Of a stretch of 12,104 bases of DNA, positions 6,659-12,104 are shown piece by piece. Below the pieces are notes generated by a model, which did not search any database, was not told the DNA's origin, and worked only from the letters and a program-made list of their open reading frames with translations. Position 1 is the stretch's first letter. Each line of letters begins with the position of its first letter. The DNA lies in NCBI GenBank assembly GCA_946061345.1, contig CAMGRA010000020.1, positions 1 through 12,104 of the forward strand. Reading direction: 5' to 3'. This DNA comes from an uncultured Clostridia bacterium (GTDB taxonomy: Bacteria > Bacillota > Clostridia > Oscillospirales > Oscillospiraceae). Position numbers and translations under genes: made by a program.

Positions 6659-7543
6659 TCAATTGGTGTGGATGTCGATCTGCTGGTACGGGCACTCAAC
6701 GCCCAGCTTGCGGAAGCCCAGGAACAGATCGTGGTTCAGCATACGGGCACCGGAATAGATGTCGGATTCCCCGACCTCCGCCACAAAGCGCAGCACAACG
6801 GCGCTGGCACCCAGCTCCTGCACGCCGAGGTATTCCGGCACCGCCTTGAACAGGTCCCTGTGGCTGCGGTGGATCTCCTCCAGCAGGGTGGGGATCTTCT
6901 TCTCCAGGGCGGCAAGATCCGTCTCATAGGGGATGGAAAAGTCCGCTACCGCCTTGGAGCTGTTGTCCGAACGGTTGAGGATGTTCTTCATCTCGGAGTT
7001 GTTGATGATCTTGACGTTGCCGCCGGTGTCCATGATGCTGGTGGTGCGGATGCCCACGTCGGAAACAATGCCGCGGAAGCCGCCGACCTCGATGATGTCA
7101 CCCACGTTATACTGGTTGTCCAGCAGGATGAACAGGCCCGTGACCACGTCGGCGATCAGGCTCTCCGCGCCAAAGCCGATGATCAGAGCCAAAATTCCCA
7201 GGCTTGCCAGGATGGCGGTGATGTCCACGTTGACAATGGTCAGCACACCGCAGAGAATGATGATGGCGGCGGCGTATTTGAGCATATTGGAGGTCAGCGC
7301 CACCAGCGTTTTGGCCCTGTGGCGCTGGGGCTTGAGGAAGCTCAGGGCGAGAACCAGCAGGTTCTCGATCAGCAGCGTGGTAAAGACCATGGCCAGAATA
7401 CTGAGGATCTTTCCCCCGTTCCACTGGTAGTCGGCGTCGGGCAGCATGGCTCCGAAGGCGTCGGTCCGGTAGCCCACAACGAACACGACCGCCGTCAATA
7501 TGCCCAGGACGATCAGCCGGACAACTTTTTTATTTCTTTTCAT
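6659..7543 (-). CDS. mscS: Small-conductance mechanosensitive channel, MscS family
   Basis: A 294-residue membrane protein of the short MscS type, a channel that opens under membrane tension to release small solutes during osmotic downshift. Hydrophobic segments lie at about 8-25, 46-70 and 88-102. The pore-lining segment follows with its Gly/Ala pattern (ILASLGILALIIGFGAESL, 111-129) and the family-defining DVVTGLFILLDNQYNVGD (first part 132-141) and GDIIEVGGFRG (148-158). The beta domain (to about 190) has NVKIINNSEMKNILNRS, and a C-terminal alpha/beta domain (200-290) completes the cytosolic vestibule. Length agrees with E. coli MscS (286). The start is ATG at 7543 with AAAGGA about 9 bases upstream. 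It is the first gene of a probable two-gene unit with the InlB-repeat protein. Confidence 0.95.
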   Translation of the reverse strand: MKRNKKVVRLIVLGILTAVVFVVGYRTDAFGAMLPDADYQWNGGKILSILAMVFTTLLIENLLVLALSFLKPQRHRAKTLVALTSNMLKYAAAIIILCGVLTIVNVDITAILASLGILALIIGFGAESLIADVVTGLFILLDNQYNVGDIIEVGGFRGIVSDVGIRTTSIMDTGGNVKIINNSEMKNILNRSDNSSKAVADFSIPYETDLAALEKKIPTLLEEIHRSHRDLFKAVPEYLGVQELGASAVVLRFVAEVGESDIYSGARMLNHDLFLGFRKLGVECPYQQIDIHTN

Positions 7544-7588
7544 AAAATCGGTTCCTTTCCGTCGCAGATGCGGGATTTGGTCACAATC

Positions 7589-7617
7589 AGTATAACATAG
7601 TAAAATCGCCGCCGCAA
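7589..7617 (-). promoter_or_regulatory. Promoter for the mscS unit, overlapping the cofactor-operon terminator
   Basis: The minus strand has TTGCGG (7612-7617), a 17-base spacer and TATACT (7589-7594), with an extended -10 TG one base upstream of TATACT. Predicted start near 7582, giving a leader of about 38 bases. The -35 element lies inside the hairpin of the terminator at 7602-7635. Confidence 0.7.
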
Positions 7618-7635
7618 GCGTACGGCAGCGATTTT
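7602..7635 (-). terminator. Intrinsic terminator of the molybdenum-cofactor operon
   Basis: Arms 7602-7614 and 7623-7635 form a 13-bp stem (one G-U pair in the minus-strand RNA) with an 8-base loop. It begins 8 bases after the MOSC gene stop codon. The minus-strand RNA ends in only four U residues before ACU; the plus strand has a run of six T, so the element could also stop transcription arriving from the other side. Confidence 0.7.
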
Positions 7636-7643
7636 TTCAGCAT

Positions 7644-8084
7644 TTATTCTTCGCAAGGCTCCAGGGTCACTGTGTCGCCGGGAAAAATCTCTCCCTCCTG
7701 CAGCACGATGGCGAAAATTCCCTCCGTGGGCATGACGCAGCTTCCCGTCAGTTTTTTGATCTCGCAGTCGTTGTGGCATTTTTTGCCGATCTGCGTGACC
7801 TCCAGCAGGGTTTCTCCGACACGCAGGCGGGTGCCGATAGGAAGACTTTTCAGTTCCAGTCCCCTCGTCAGGATGTTCTCCGCAAAATCGCCGGGCTGCA
7901 GGGTCAGACCCAGGGCGCGCATTTTGTCCACGCTCTCCTCCGCCAGCAGGCTGATCTGCCGGTGCCAGTTTCCGGCGTGGGCATCACCGGCGATGCCGTG
8001 GCCGCACTGCACGCGGATGGACGGAACCTCATGCTTTCGGATGCCCTTGCGCTCACTGATACATACCGCGATCACTTCCGCCAT
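7644..8084 (-). CDS. MOSC-domain protein
   Basis: A 146-residue stand-alone MOSC domain, related to the C-terminal domain of Moco sulfurase and to YiiM-type proteins, which handle the sulfur ligand or bind molybdenum cofactor. Visible: GIAGDAHAGNWHRQISLL (30-47), PGDFAENI (64-71) and the cysteine cluster KKCHNDCEIKKLTGSC with Cys103, Cys107 and Cys116, then MPTEGIF (118-124). Cys103 fits the conserved MOSC cysteine thought to carry sulfur. It is short for the family but complete for the small anaerobe form. The start is ATG at 8084 with AAGGAG about 8 bases upstream, and it overlaps the mogA-type gene by 13 bases. Last gene of the cofactor operon, followed by a terminator 8 bases past its stop. 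A role in cofactor sulfuration or transfer is inferred from family and position; the actual substrate enzyme is not visible. Confidence 0.9.
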   Translation of the reverse strand: MAEVIAVCISERKGIRKHEVPSIRVQCGHGIAGDAHAGNWHRQISLLAEESVDKMRALGLTLQPGDFAENILTRGLELKSLPIGTRLRVGETLLEVTQIGKKCHNDCEIKKLTGSCVMPTEGIFAIVLQEGEIFPGDTVTLEPCEE

Positions 8085-8641
8085 GTCTCATTCTCCTTCT
8101 CGTTGGTTTCCGCCGCCTTTGCCCCGGAGGCTTTCGGTTCCGGCAGTGCGGCGCAGTCGGCGGAGCCTTCGGAGCAGAGCATATCAATGCCGTGGCGGAT
8201 AGCGCCCAGAACCGCCGACAGGTTTTCCTTCGCTGCCTTTTCGCTGCCGGGCAGATTGACGATCAGCGTCCGCCCCCGGATCCCCGCCGCAGAGCGGGAC
8301 AGGCAGCCCCGGGGCGTGATGCGCATACTCTCGGCCCGCATGGCCTCCGGGATCCCCGGTGTCTCACGCTCGATGACAGCCTTGGTCGCCTCCGGCGTAA
8401 TGTCTCTGGGAGAAAAGCCGGTGCCGCCGGTGGTCAGAACTAAGGCGATTTTTAACTCGTCGCTGCATTTTATCAGCTGCTTCTGAATTTCTTCCGTTTC
8501 ATCCGGGACCAGTGCCCGGTAGCAGACCTCCCAGCCATCCTGCTCCAGCATGGCGCAAAGGGCCGGTCCGCTGGTGTCCTCCCGCAGGCCGCGATAGCCC
8601 TTGTCACTGACGGTGATCACCGCCGCAGAATACTTCGTCAT
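8072..8641 (-). CDS. mogA: Molybdopterin adenylyltransferase, MogA/MoaB family
   Basis: A 189-residue enzyme predicted to adenylylate molybdopterin with ATP before metal insertion by MoeA. Core motifs: VITVSDKGYRG (8-18), TTGGTGFSPRDITPE (70-84) with the GGTG and Asp80 of the active site, and IVNLPGS (127-133) for substrate binding. The domain ends near residue 155; a low-complexity tail rich in Ala, Glu and Lys (about 157-189) follows and its codons overlap the start of the MOSC gene. MogA- and MoaB-type members cannot be told apart confidently from motifs alone. The start is ATG at 8641, with GGGAGGAA 5 bases upstream and an ATGA overlap with the stop of the mobB-moaC gene. An open frame extends further upstream but is only the shadow of that gene. 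Confidence 0.92.
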   Translation of the reverse strand: MTKYSAAVITVSDKGYRGLREDTSGPALCAMLEQDGWEVCYRALVPDETEEIQKQLIKCSDELKIALVLTTGGTGFSPRDITPEATKAVIERETPGIPEAMRAESMRITPRGCLSRSAAGIRGRTLIVNLPGSEKAAKENLSAVLGAIRHGIDMLCSEGSADCAALPEPKASGAKAAETNEKENETWRK

Positions 8642-9597
8642 ACCGATTCCTCCCGATGAAATTCTCCATGGACACCGCCGGTCTTGCTGAGCAGGCGGAT
8701 GTCTGAGATCACCATGTCCTTCTGCACCGCCTTGCACATATCGTAGACCGTCAGCGCCGCTGTGGAAACGGCGGTCAGGGCCTCCATCTCCACGCCGGTG
8801 CGCCCGTCGCAGGTGACGGTGGCCTGAATCTCCACACTGCAGCGCGCTTCGTCCAGCTCCAGCGTCAGGTCGGCACCGCTGAGCTGCACCGGGTGGCACA
8901 TGGGGATCAGGTCCGGCGTGCGCTTGGCACCCATAATTCCCGCGATCTGCGCCACCGTCAGCACGTCGCCCTTTTTCATGCCGCCGCTCTGAATGAGCCG
9001 GAAGGTCTCCGGGCTGACCAGGACCCTTGCCGCCGCCGTAGCCGTGCGGTGGGTGATCTCTTTCTTCCCCACGTTGACCATTTTAGCCCGTCCCTGTCCA
9101 TTAAAATGCGTAAAATCCTTGCTGTTTTCCATAATAAACTCCGTAATGCCGTCGTAATCCTCCAGAGAAAACACCGGGACTGTCGTCTCCATGTCCTCGT
9201 CGGTCACGATGGCGGCGTAATGCTCCGGGGCCTTGGGCAGCCCCTTGCCGCAGGCCTTCCGGCTGATGCCGATCTGCCGCAGCGGCTCATTTTTATAGCC
9301 CTCCACCAGAACCATATCCACCGGCGGCAGAGCCTGCAAAAGCTCCGGGAGGGTGCGGGGCCGCTGCTCAATGAGGGCAGTCTTTTCCGCCGAGCTGATG
9401 ACCGTCACCTCCGCGCCGGCCCTCGTAAAGCGCCAGGAATCCTTTCCCTCGCGGTCGATGTCAAAGCGGTGGCCGTCGTGCTTGATGACGGCGAGCTGCA
9501 GTCCCTTTGCCCGCAGGCGCGGGATGAGCTGCTCGATGAGGGTGGTCTTTCCCGTGCCCGAATAGGCGGCAAAGGCGATCACCGGGATGGCGTTCAT
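8638..9597 (-). CDS. mobB-moaC: MobB-MoaC fusion protein
   Basis: A 319-residue two-domain protein. Residues 1-160 are MobB: Walker A in AYSGTGKTT (11-19), VIKHDGH (37-43), DSWRFTRAGA (53-62) and VDMVLVEGYKNE (93-104). MobB binds GTP and assists formation of molybdopterin guanine dinucleotide. Residues 163-319 are MoaC, which converts the MoaA product to cPMP: GKKEITHRTATA (177-188), KKGD (208-211), LIPMCHPVQLS with His235 (230-240), GVEMEALTAVS (268-278), DMCKAVQKDM (286-295) and LLSKTGG (302-308). Residues expected for MoaC catalysis, including Asp286 and Lys289, are present, so both halves look functional. The two are normally separate proteins (MobB about 170, MoaC about 160 residues). 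The start is ATG at 9597 with GGAGGG, formed by the last codons of moaA, 6 bases upstream; the gap to the moaA stop is 3 bases. Confidence 0.93.
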   Translation of the reverse strand: MNAIPVIAFAAYSGTGKTTLIEQLIPRLRAKGLQLAVIKHDGHRFDIDREGKDSWRFTRAGAEVTVISSAEKTALIEQRPRTLPELLQALPPVDMVLVEGYKNEPLRQIGISRKACGKGLPKAPEHYAAIVTDEDMETTVPVFSLEDYDGITEFIMENSKDFTHFNGQGRAKMVNVGKKEITHRTATAAARVLVSPETFRLIQSGGMKKGDVLTVAQIAGIMGAKRTPDLIPMCHPVQLSGADLTLELDEARCSVEIQATVTCDGRTGVEMEALTAVSTAALTVYDMCKAVQKDMVISDIRLLSKTGGVHGEFHREESV

Positions 9598-9600
9598 GTC

Positions 9601-10554
9601 TTACCCTCCGATCTCGTTCATGTTGCGTCCGGCCTGGCTCCTGTGGTCGGCGGACAGTTCGCCGTGCCAACGGGGCTTTTCCAGAATGACCTGCCGCAGC
9701 AGCGCCTGCATCCCGGCAAAGTCCAGGCCCTTGACGGAATACTCCAAGGTGGAGTGGAGGCAGGGCTTCAGCTTCCCGTCCGCCGTCAGGCGGATGCGGT
9801 TGCACGCGCCGCAGAAATGGGCGCTGATGGGGCTGATGATGCCGATGTTCCCCAGTGCGCCGGGCAGACGGTAGAGCTTTGCAACGCCGTCACCGTCGGG
9901 CTGGGGCTTCAGCTCCGGCAGAAGCTGTGTCACGACGGAACCGGGGAGATAGGCCTTAGGGCCAAAATCCCCGCTGTCATACATGGGCATCAGCTCAATA
10001 AAGCGCACGTCCACGGGATACTGCTGGGTCAGCCGTGCCAACGCCGGAATTTCATCGTCGTTGAAGCCGCCGATGAGGACGGCATTGATCTTGACCCGTT
10101 CAAACCCGGCATTGAGGGCGGCCTTGAGGCCGTCCAGCGCCTGTGAGAGCGAGCCGCGCCTGGTGATATAAGTATACTTCTTTTCGTCCAGGGTATCAAG
10201 GCTCAAATTGACCCGCCGGACACCCGCCTCCCGCAGAGGCCGTGCAAGCTGAGGAAGCAAAAGGCCGTTGGTGGTAAGGCACACCTCGCCGATGCCCTCC
10301 ACGGCGGCGGCTCTGCGGCAGATGGAGAGGATATTCCGCTTGACCAGCGGCTCTCCGCCGGTAATGCGCAGCTTGGTCACGCCGAGGGAGGCCGCCGCTT
10401 CCACGGCGCAGAGCATTTCCTCCTCCGTGAGCATTTCCTCGTGGCGCTTCTTGCATACGCCGTCCTCCGGCATACAGTAGCGGCAGCGGAGATTGCACAG
10501 CTCCGTCACGGAGAGCCGGAGATAGGTGATCTTCCTGCCGTAAGCGTCCAGCAT
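9601..10554 (-). CDS. moaA: GTP 3',8-cyclase MoaA (radical SAM)
   Basis: A 317-residue radical-SAM enzyme that starts molybdenum-cofactor synthesis by rearranging GTP to 3',8-cyclo-GTP, which MoaC turns into cPMP. The N-terminal SAM cluster is Cys20, Cys24, Cys27 in TELCNLRCRYCMPE; LRITGGEP lies at 62-69. The second, GTP-binding cluster uses Cys248, Cys251 and Cys265 (FCGACNRIRL then LKPCL). The protein ends in Gly-Gly, the tail that inserts into the active site in known MoaA proteins. Length is slightly below the usual 320-340. The start is ATG at 10554 with GGGAG about 8 bases upstream; the stop of the preceding gene is only one base away. An upstream in-frame ATG would overlap that gene by about 70 bases and has less support. 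All key residues are present, so activity is expected. Confidence 0.97.
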   Translation of the reverse strand: MLDAYGRKITYLRLSVTELCNLRCRYCMPEDGVCKKRHEEMLTEEEMLCAVEAAASLGVTKLRITGGEPLVKRNILSICRRAAAVEGIGEVCLTTNGLLLPQLARPLREAGVRRVNLSLDTLDEKKYTYITRRGSLSQALDGLKAALNAGFERVKINAVLIGGFNDDEIPALARLTQQYPVDVRFIELMPMYDSGDFGPKAYLPGSVVTQLLPELKPQPDGDGVAKLYRLPGALGNIGIISPISAHFCGACNRIRLTADGKLKPCLHSTLEYSVKGLDFAGMQALLRQVILEKPRWHGELSADHRSQAGRNMNEIGG

Positions 10555-10555
10555 C

Positions 10556-11572
10556 TCAATATCTCCCGAAGGTGCAGTTGGGGAAATGGCAGCTCTTGCA
10601 GAGCTGGCACAGGCCGCCGTCACCGAGACGGATCAGGTCGGCCTTGGTAATCCTGTCGCCGGCGAAGATCTGGGGCAGAAGCACGTCGAAGATCGTCGTG
10701 GGCAGGCTGATGGCAGCGCCGGGAACGCCGAGAATGGCGGTTTTACCCAGATAGGCCACCAAAGTCATATTGCCCGGCTGGGACGGAACGCCGTGGGTCA
10801 CGATGTCCGCGCCCAGGGTGCGGATGGCGGTGGGCGTCAGGTCGTCCGGGTCCACCGACATACCGCCGGTGAAGATCAAAAAGTCCGCGCCCCGGTCCAA
10901 GAATTTCTTTGCCTCCGAGGTGATCATGTCCAGGTCGTCGTCGCAGATCGTCACGCCCAAAATCTGAGCGGGATATTGCTTCATTTTCGCCCGGACCACC
11001 GGCTCAAATTTGTCCTTGATGCGTCCGGAATAGATCTCGGAGCCGGTGATGATGACGCCCAGCTTCTTCTCCCGATAGGGCCGCAGGTCCAGCAGCTTCT
11101 TATCCGCGCAGAGCTGCTCTGCCCGGAGAATCTGCTCCTCCTTGGTGACGAGGGGCACGATGCGCATGGAAGCCAGCCGCGCACCGGGCTCCACGGGGTA
11201 GTGGTCCGGCAGCGTGGAGATGGTGATGTCGCCGATGGAGTTGATTTGCTGCAAAAGCGCCGTGTCCACGCGGAACATACCGCGCTTATCGGCCATCAGC
11301 AGCACCTTGCCCTCGGAGGGGGCGGTGTAGTGGGCACCCTCCACGGGAGCCATGGCGGCCATGCGCAGGGCCGCGTCCTCCTCATGGATCTCCCCTGCGT
11401 TTTCCTCCCACACGAAAACCGTGCGCTTTCCCAGGTCCAACAGGGCGGGAATGTCCTCCCGGGTGATCACGTGGCCCCGCTTGAAGGCCGCGCCTTTAAA
11501 GCCGTCGCGCATGGCAGTGATGTCATGGCACAGGGCCATGCCGACAGCGTCTTCCACTCTGATTTTTTTCAT
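10556..11572 (-). CDS. MoeA-like molybdopterin-binding protein with four-cysteine tail
   Basis: A 338-residue protein with a MoeA/MogA-type molybdopterin-binding fold. The N-terminal part (1-140) contains VEDAVGMALCHDIT (6-19) and KGAAFKRGHVI (26-36), similar to MoeA start regions. The binding domain (168-300) has GVIITGSEIYSGRIKD (172-187), FTGGMSVDPDD (234-244) and ILGVPGAAIS (280-289). Where MoeA has its final beta-barrel domain, this protein ends with Cys322, Cys325, Cys328 and Cys333 in a CX2CX2CX4C pattern (GGLCQLCKSCHFPNC) followed by TFGRY. The tail could bind zinc or an Fe-S cluster, or carry the metal or sulfur (inference). It may be specialised for tungsten or for a particular cofactor form. 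The start is ATG at 11572 with AAAGGA upstream and ATGA overlap with moeA; moaA follows one base after its stop. Confidence 0.88.
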   Translation of the reverse strand: MKKIRVEDAVGMALCHDITAMRDGFKGAAFKRGHVITREDIPALLDLGKRTVFVWEENAGEIHEEDAALRMAAMAPVEGAHYTAPSEGKVLLMADKRGMFRVDTALLQQINSIGDITISTLPDHYPVEPGARLASMRIVPLVTKEEQILRAEQLCADKKLLDLRPYREKKLGVIITGSEIYSGRIKDKFEPVVRAKMKQYPAQILGVTICDDDLDMITSEAKKFLDRGADFLIFTGGMSVDPDDLTPTAIRTLGADIVTHGVPSQPGNMTLVAYLGKTAILGVPGAAISLPTTIFDVLLPQIFAGDRITKADLIRLGDGGLCQLCKSCHFPNCTFGRY

Positions 11573-12104
11573 ATCATAAATCCTTTCAGCCGGGTGCCTG
11601 CCGGGAGCGGCCCGCTTCCGGCGGGTACTACGGCGATCACATTACTTCCGATCATACTGCTGACAACGACATTGCCCTGATTCTGGGGCAGCCGCAGCTT
11701 CACCGTTCCGTCCGACAGCTCCAGGCTGCCCCGGAGGAAACGGGTGGTACGGCTCTTTTTGGAAAAGCCCTCCGCAAGGGTCACGGTAAGCTCCTGCGGC
11801 AGCACAACCTTTTTGCCGCAGAGCCGGTTCAGGGCCGGCAGAACGACGGCATAAAAATTGGTGCCGGCAGCGGCGGGATTGCCGGACAGGCCGCAGACCA
11901 GCTTGCCGTCTCTGACCCCGTAGGCACAGGCCATGCCGGGCTTCATATCCACGCCCCGCACCAAAACCTCCACGCCGGATCGCTCCATGGCCTCGGGCGT
12001 CAGGTCATAGTCTCCCACACTGACGCCTCCCGTCAGCAGCACGGCATCGCAGCGCTTTAGCGCCCGGTCGATGCAGGCGGCAATGTCCCGGGCGCAGTCG
12101 CCCG
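11569..12104 (-). CDS. moeA: Molybdopterin molybdenumtransferase MoeA (5' part off window)
   Basis: The last 178 codons or so are visible; the open frame continues past the right edge. MoeA inserts molybdate (or tungstate) into adenylylated molybdopterin. Marks: DAVLLTGGVSVGDYDLTPE, the conserved molybdopterin-binding loop, encoded at about 11991-12047; then GVDMKPGMACAYG, LVCGLSGNPAAAG matching the usual GLPGNPVS segment, and a C-terminal barrel-like domain (LRGSLELSDG, LPQNQG, GSNVIAVVPAG) as in domain IV of MoeA. Two internal GTG/ATG codons could mimic starts but lie within the conserved loop, so the gene is incomplete here rather than short. It shares ATGA with the start of the following MoeA-like gene, giving two MoeA-type proteins in tandem. 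Nothing looks broken in the visible part. Confidence 0.93.
   Translation of the reverse strand, partial: GDCARDIAACIDRALKRCDAVLLTGGVSVGDYDLTPEAMERSGVEVLVRGVDMKPGMACAYGVRDGKLVCGLSGNPAAAGTNFYAVVLPALNRLCGKKVVLPQELTVTLAEGFSKKSRTTRFLRGSLELSDGTVKLRLPQNQGNVVVSSMIGSNVIAVVPAGSGPLPAGTRLKGFMI

Noticed and set aside
6332..7600. Long plus-strand open frame of 422 codons
   Set aside because: It runs opposite the clear mscS gene; the product is His/Asp/Gln-rich without domains.
8642..8899. N-terminal extension of the MogA-type protein by 86 codons
   Set aside because: The extension is Arg/Gly-rich shadow of the MoaC domain; ATG at 8641 has a strong ribosome-binding site and matches the family start.
8893..10146. 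Long plus-strand open frame of 417 codons
   Set aside because: It is antisense to mobB-moaC and moaA, both of which carry intact catalytic motifs.
10586..11680. Plus-strand open frame of 364 codons
   Set aside because: It is antisense to the MoeA-like gene; His/Gly/Val-rich shadow with no motifs.

Overview
The window is a gene-dense, G+C-rich stretch (clearly above 50% by eye) in which every supported gene lies on the minus strand, so the functional order runs from high to low coordinates. Strong GGAGG-type ribosome-binding sites, many stop/start overlaps, a 7TM sensor of the HisKA_7TM type next to a GHKL-type kinase, and anaerobe-style molybdenum-cofactor genes together suggest a Gram-positive anaerobe of the class Clostridia, perhaps Oscillospiraceae-like. 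That placement is inference from gene style; there is no rRNA or marker gene here.

Right part (7644-12104): a tightly packed molybdenum/tungsten cofactor operon read as moeA (3' part only), a MoeA-like molybdopterin-binding protein with a four-cysteine tail, moaA, a mobB-moaC fusion, a mogA/moaB-type gene and a MOSC-domain gene. Neighbours overlap or are separated by only 1 to 3 bases. MoaA and MoaC make cPMP from GTP, MogA and MoeA adenylylate molybdopterin and insert the metal, and MobB points to a guanine-dinucleotide form. No moaD, moaE or mobA is visible. The operon ends in a hairpin with a short U run at about 7602-7635. Its promoter lies outside the window.

Middle part (5641-7617): a promoter embedded in that terminator drives a small MscS-type mechanosensitive channel and, 10 bases later, an unknown membrane-anchored protein with a proline-rich cytoplasmic head, a Pro/Glu/Thr-rich linker and an InlB-type repeat at its end.

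Next (4484-5656): a thioredoxin-reductase-like flavoprotein preceded by its own candidate promoter and a leader of about 147 bases with strong inverted repeats, one of which competes with a potential anti-Shine-Dalgarno pairing.

Left part (1-4444): a near-consensus promoter drives a translationally coupled three-gene signalling unit: a 7TM sensor with a degenerate kinase domain, a 3TM PAS-like histidine kinase that keeps its key residues, and a NarL/LuxR response regulator. A terminator follows, and then the start of an ABC-type extracellular solute-binding lipoprotein that runs off the window. The lipoprotein is a plausible target or partner of the signalling unit.

No tRNA, rRNA, CRISPR array, insertion sequence or phage gene was seen.
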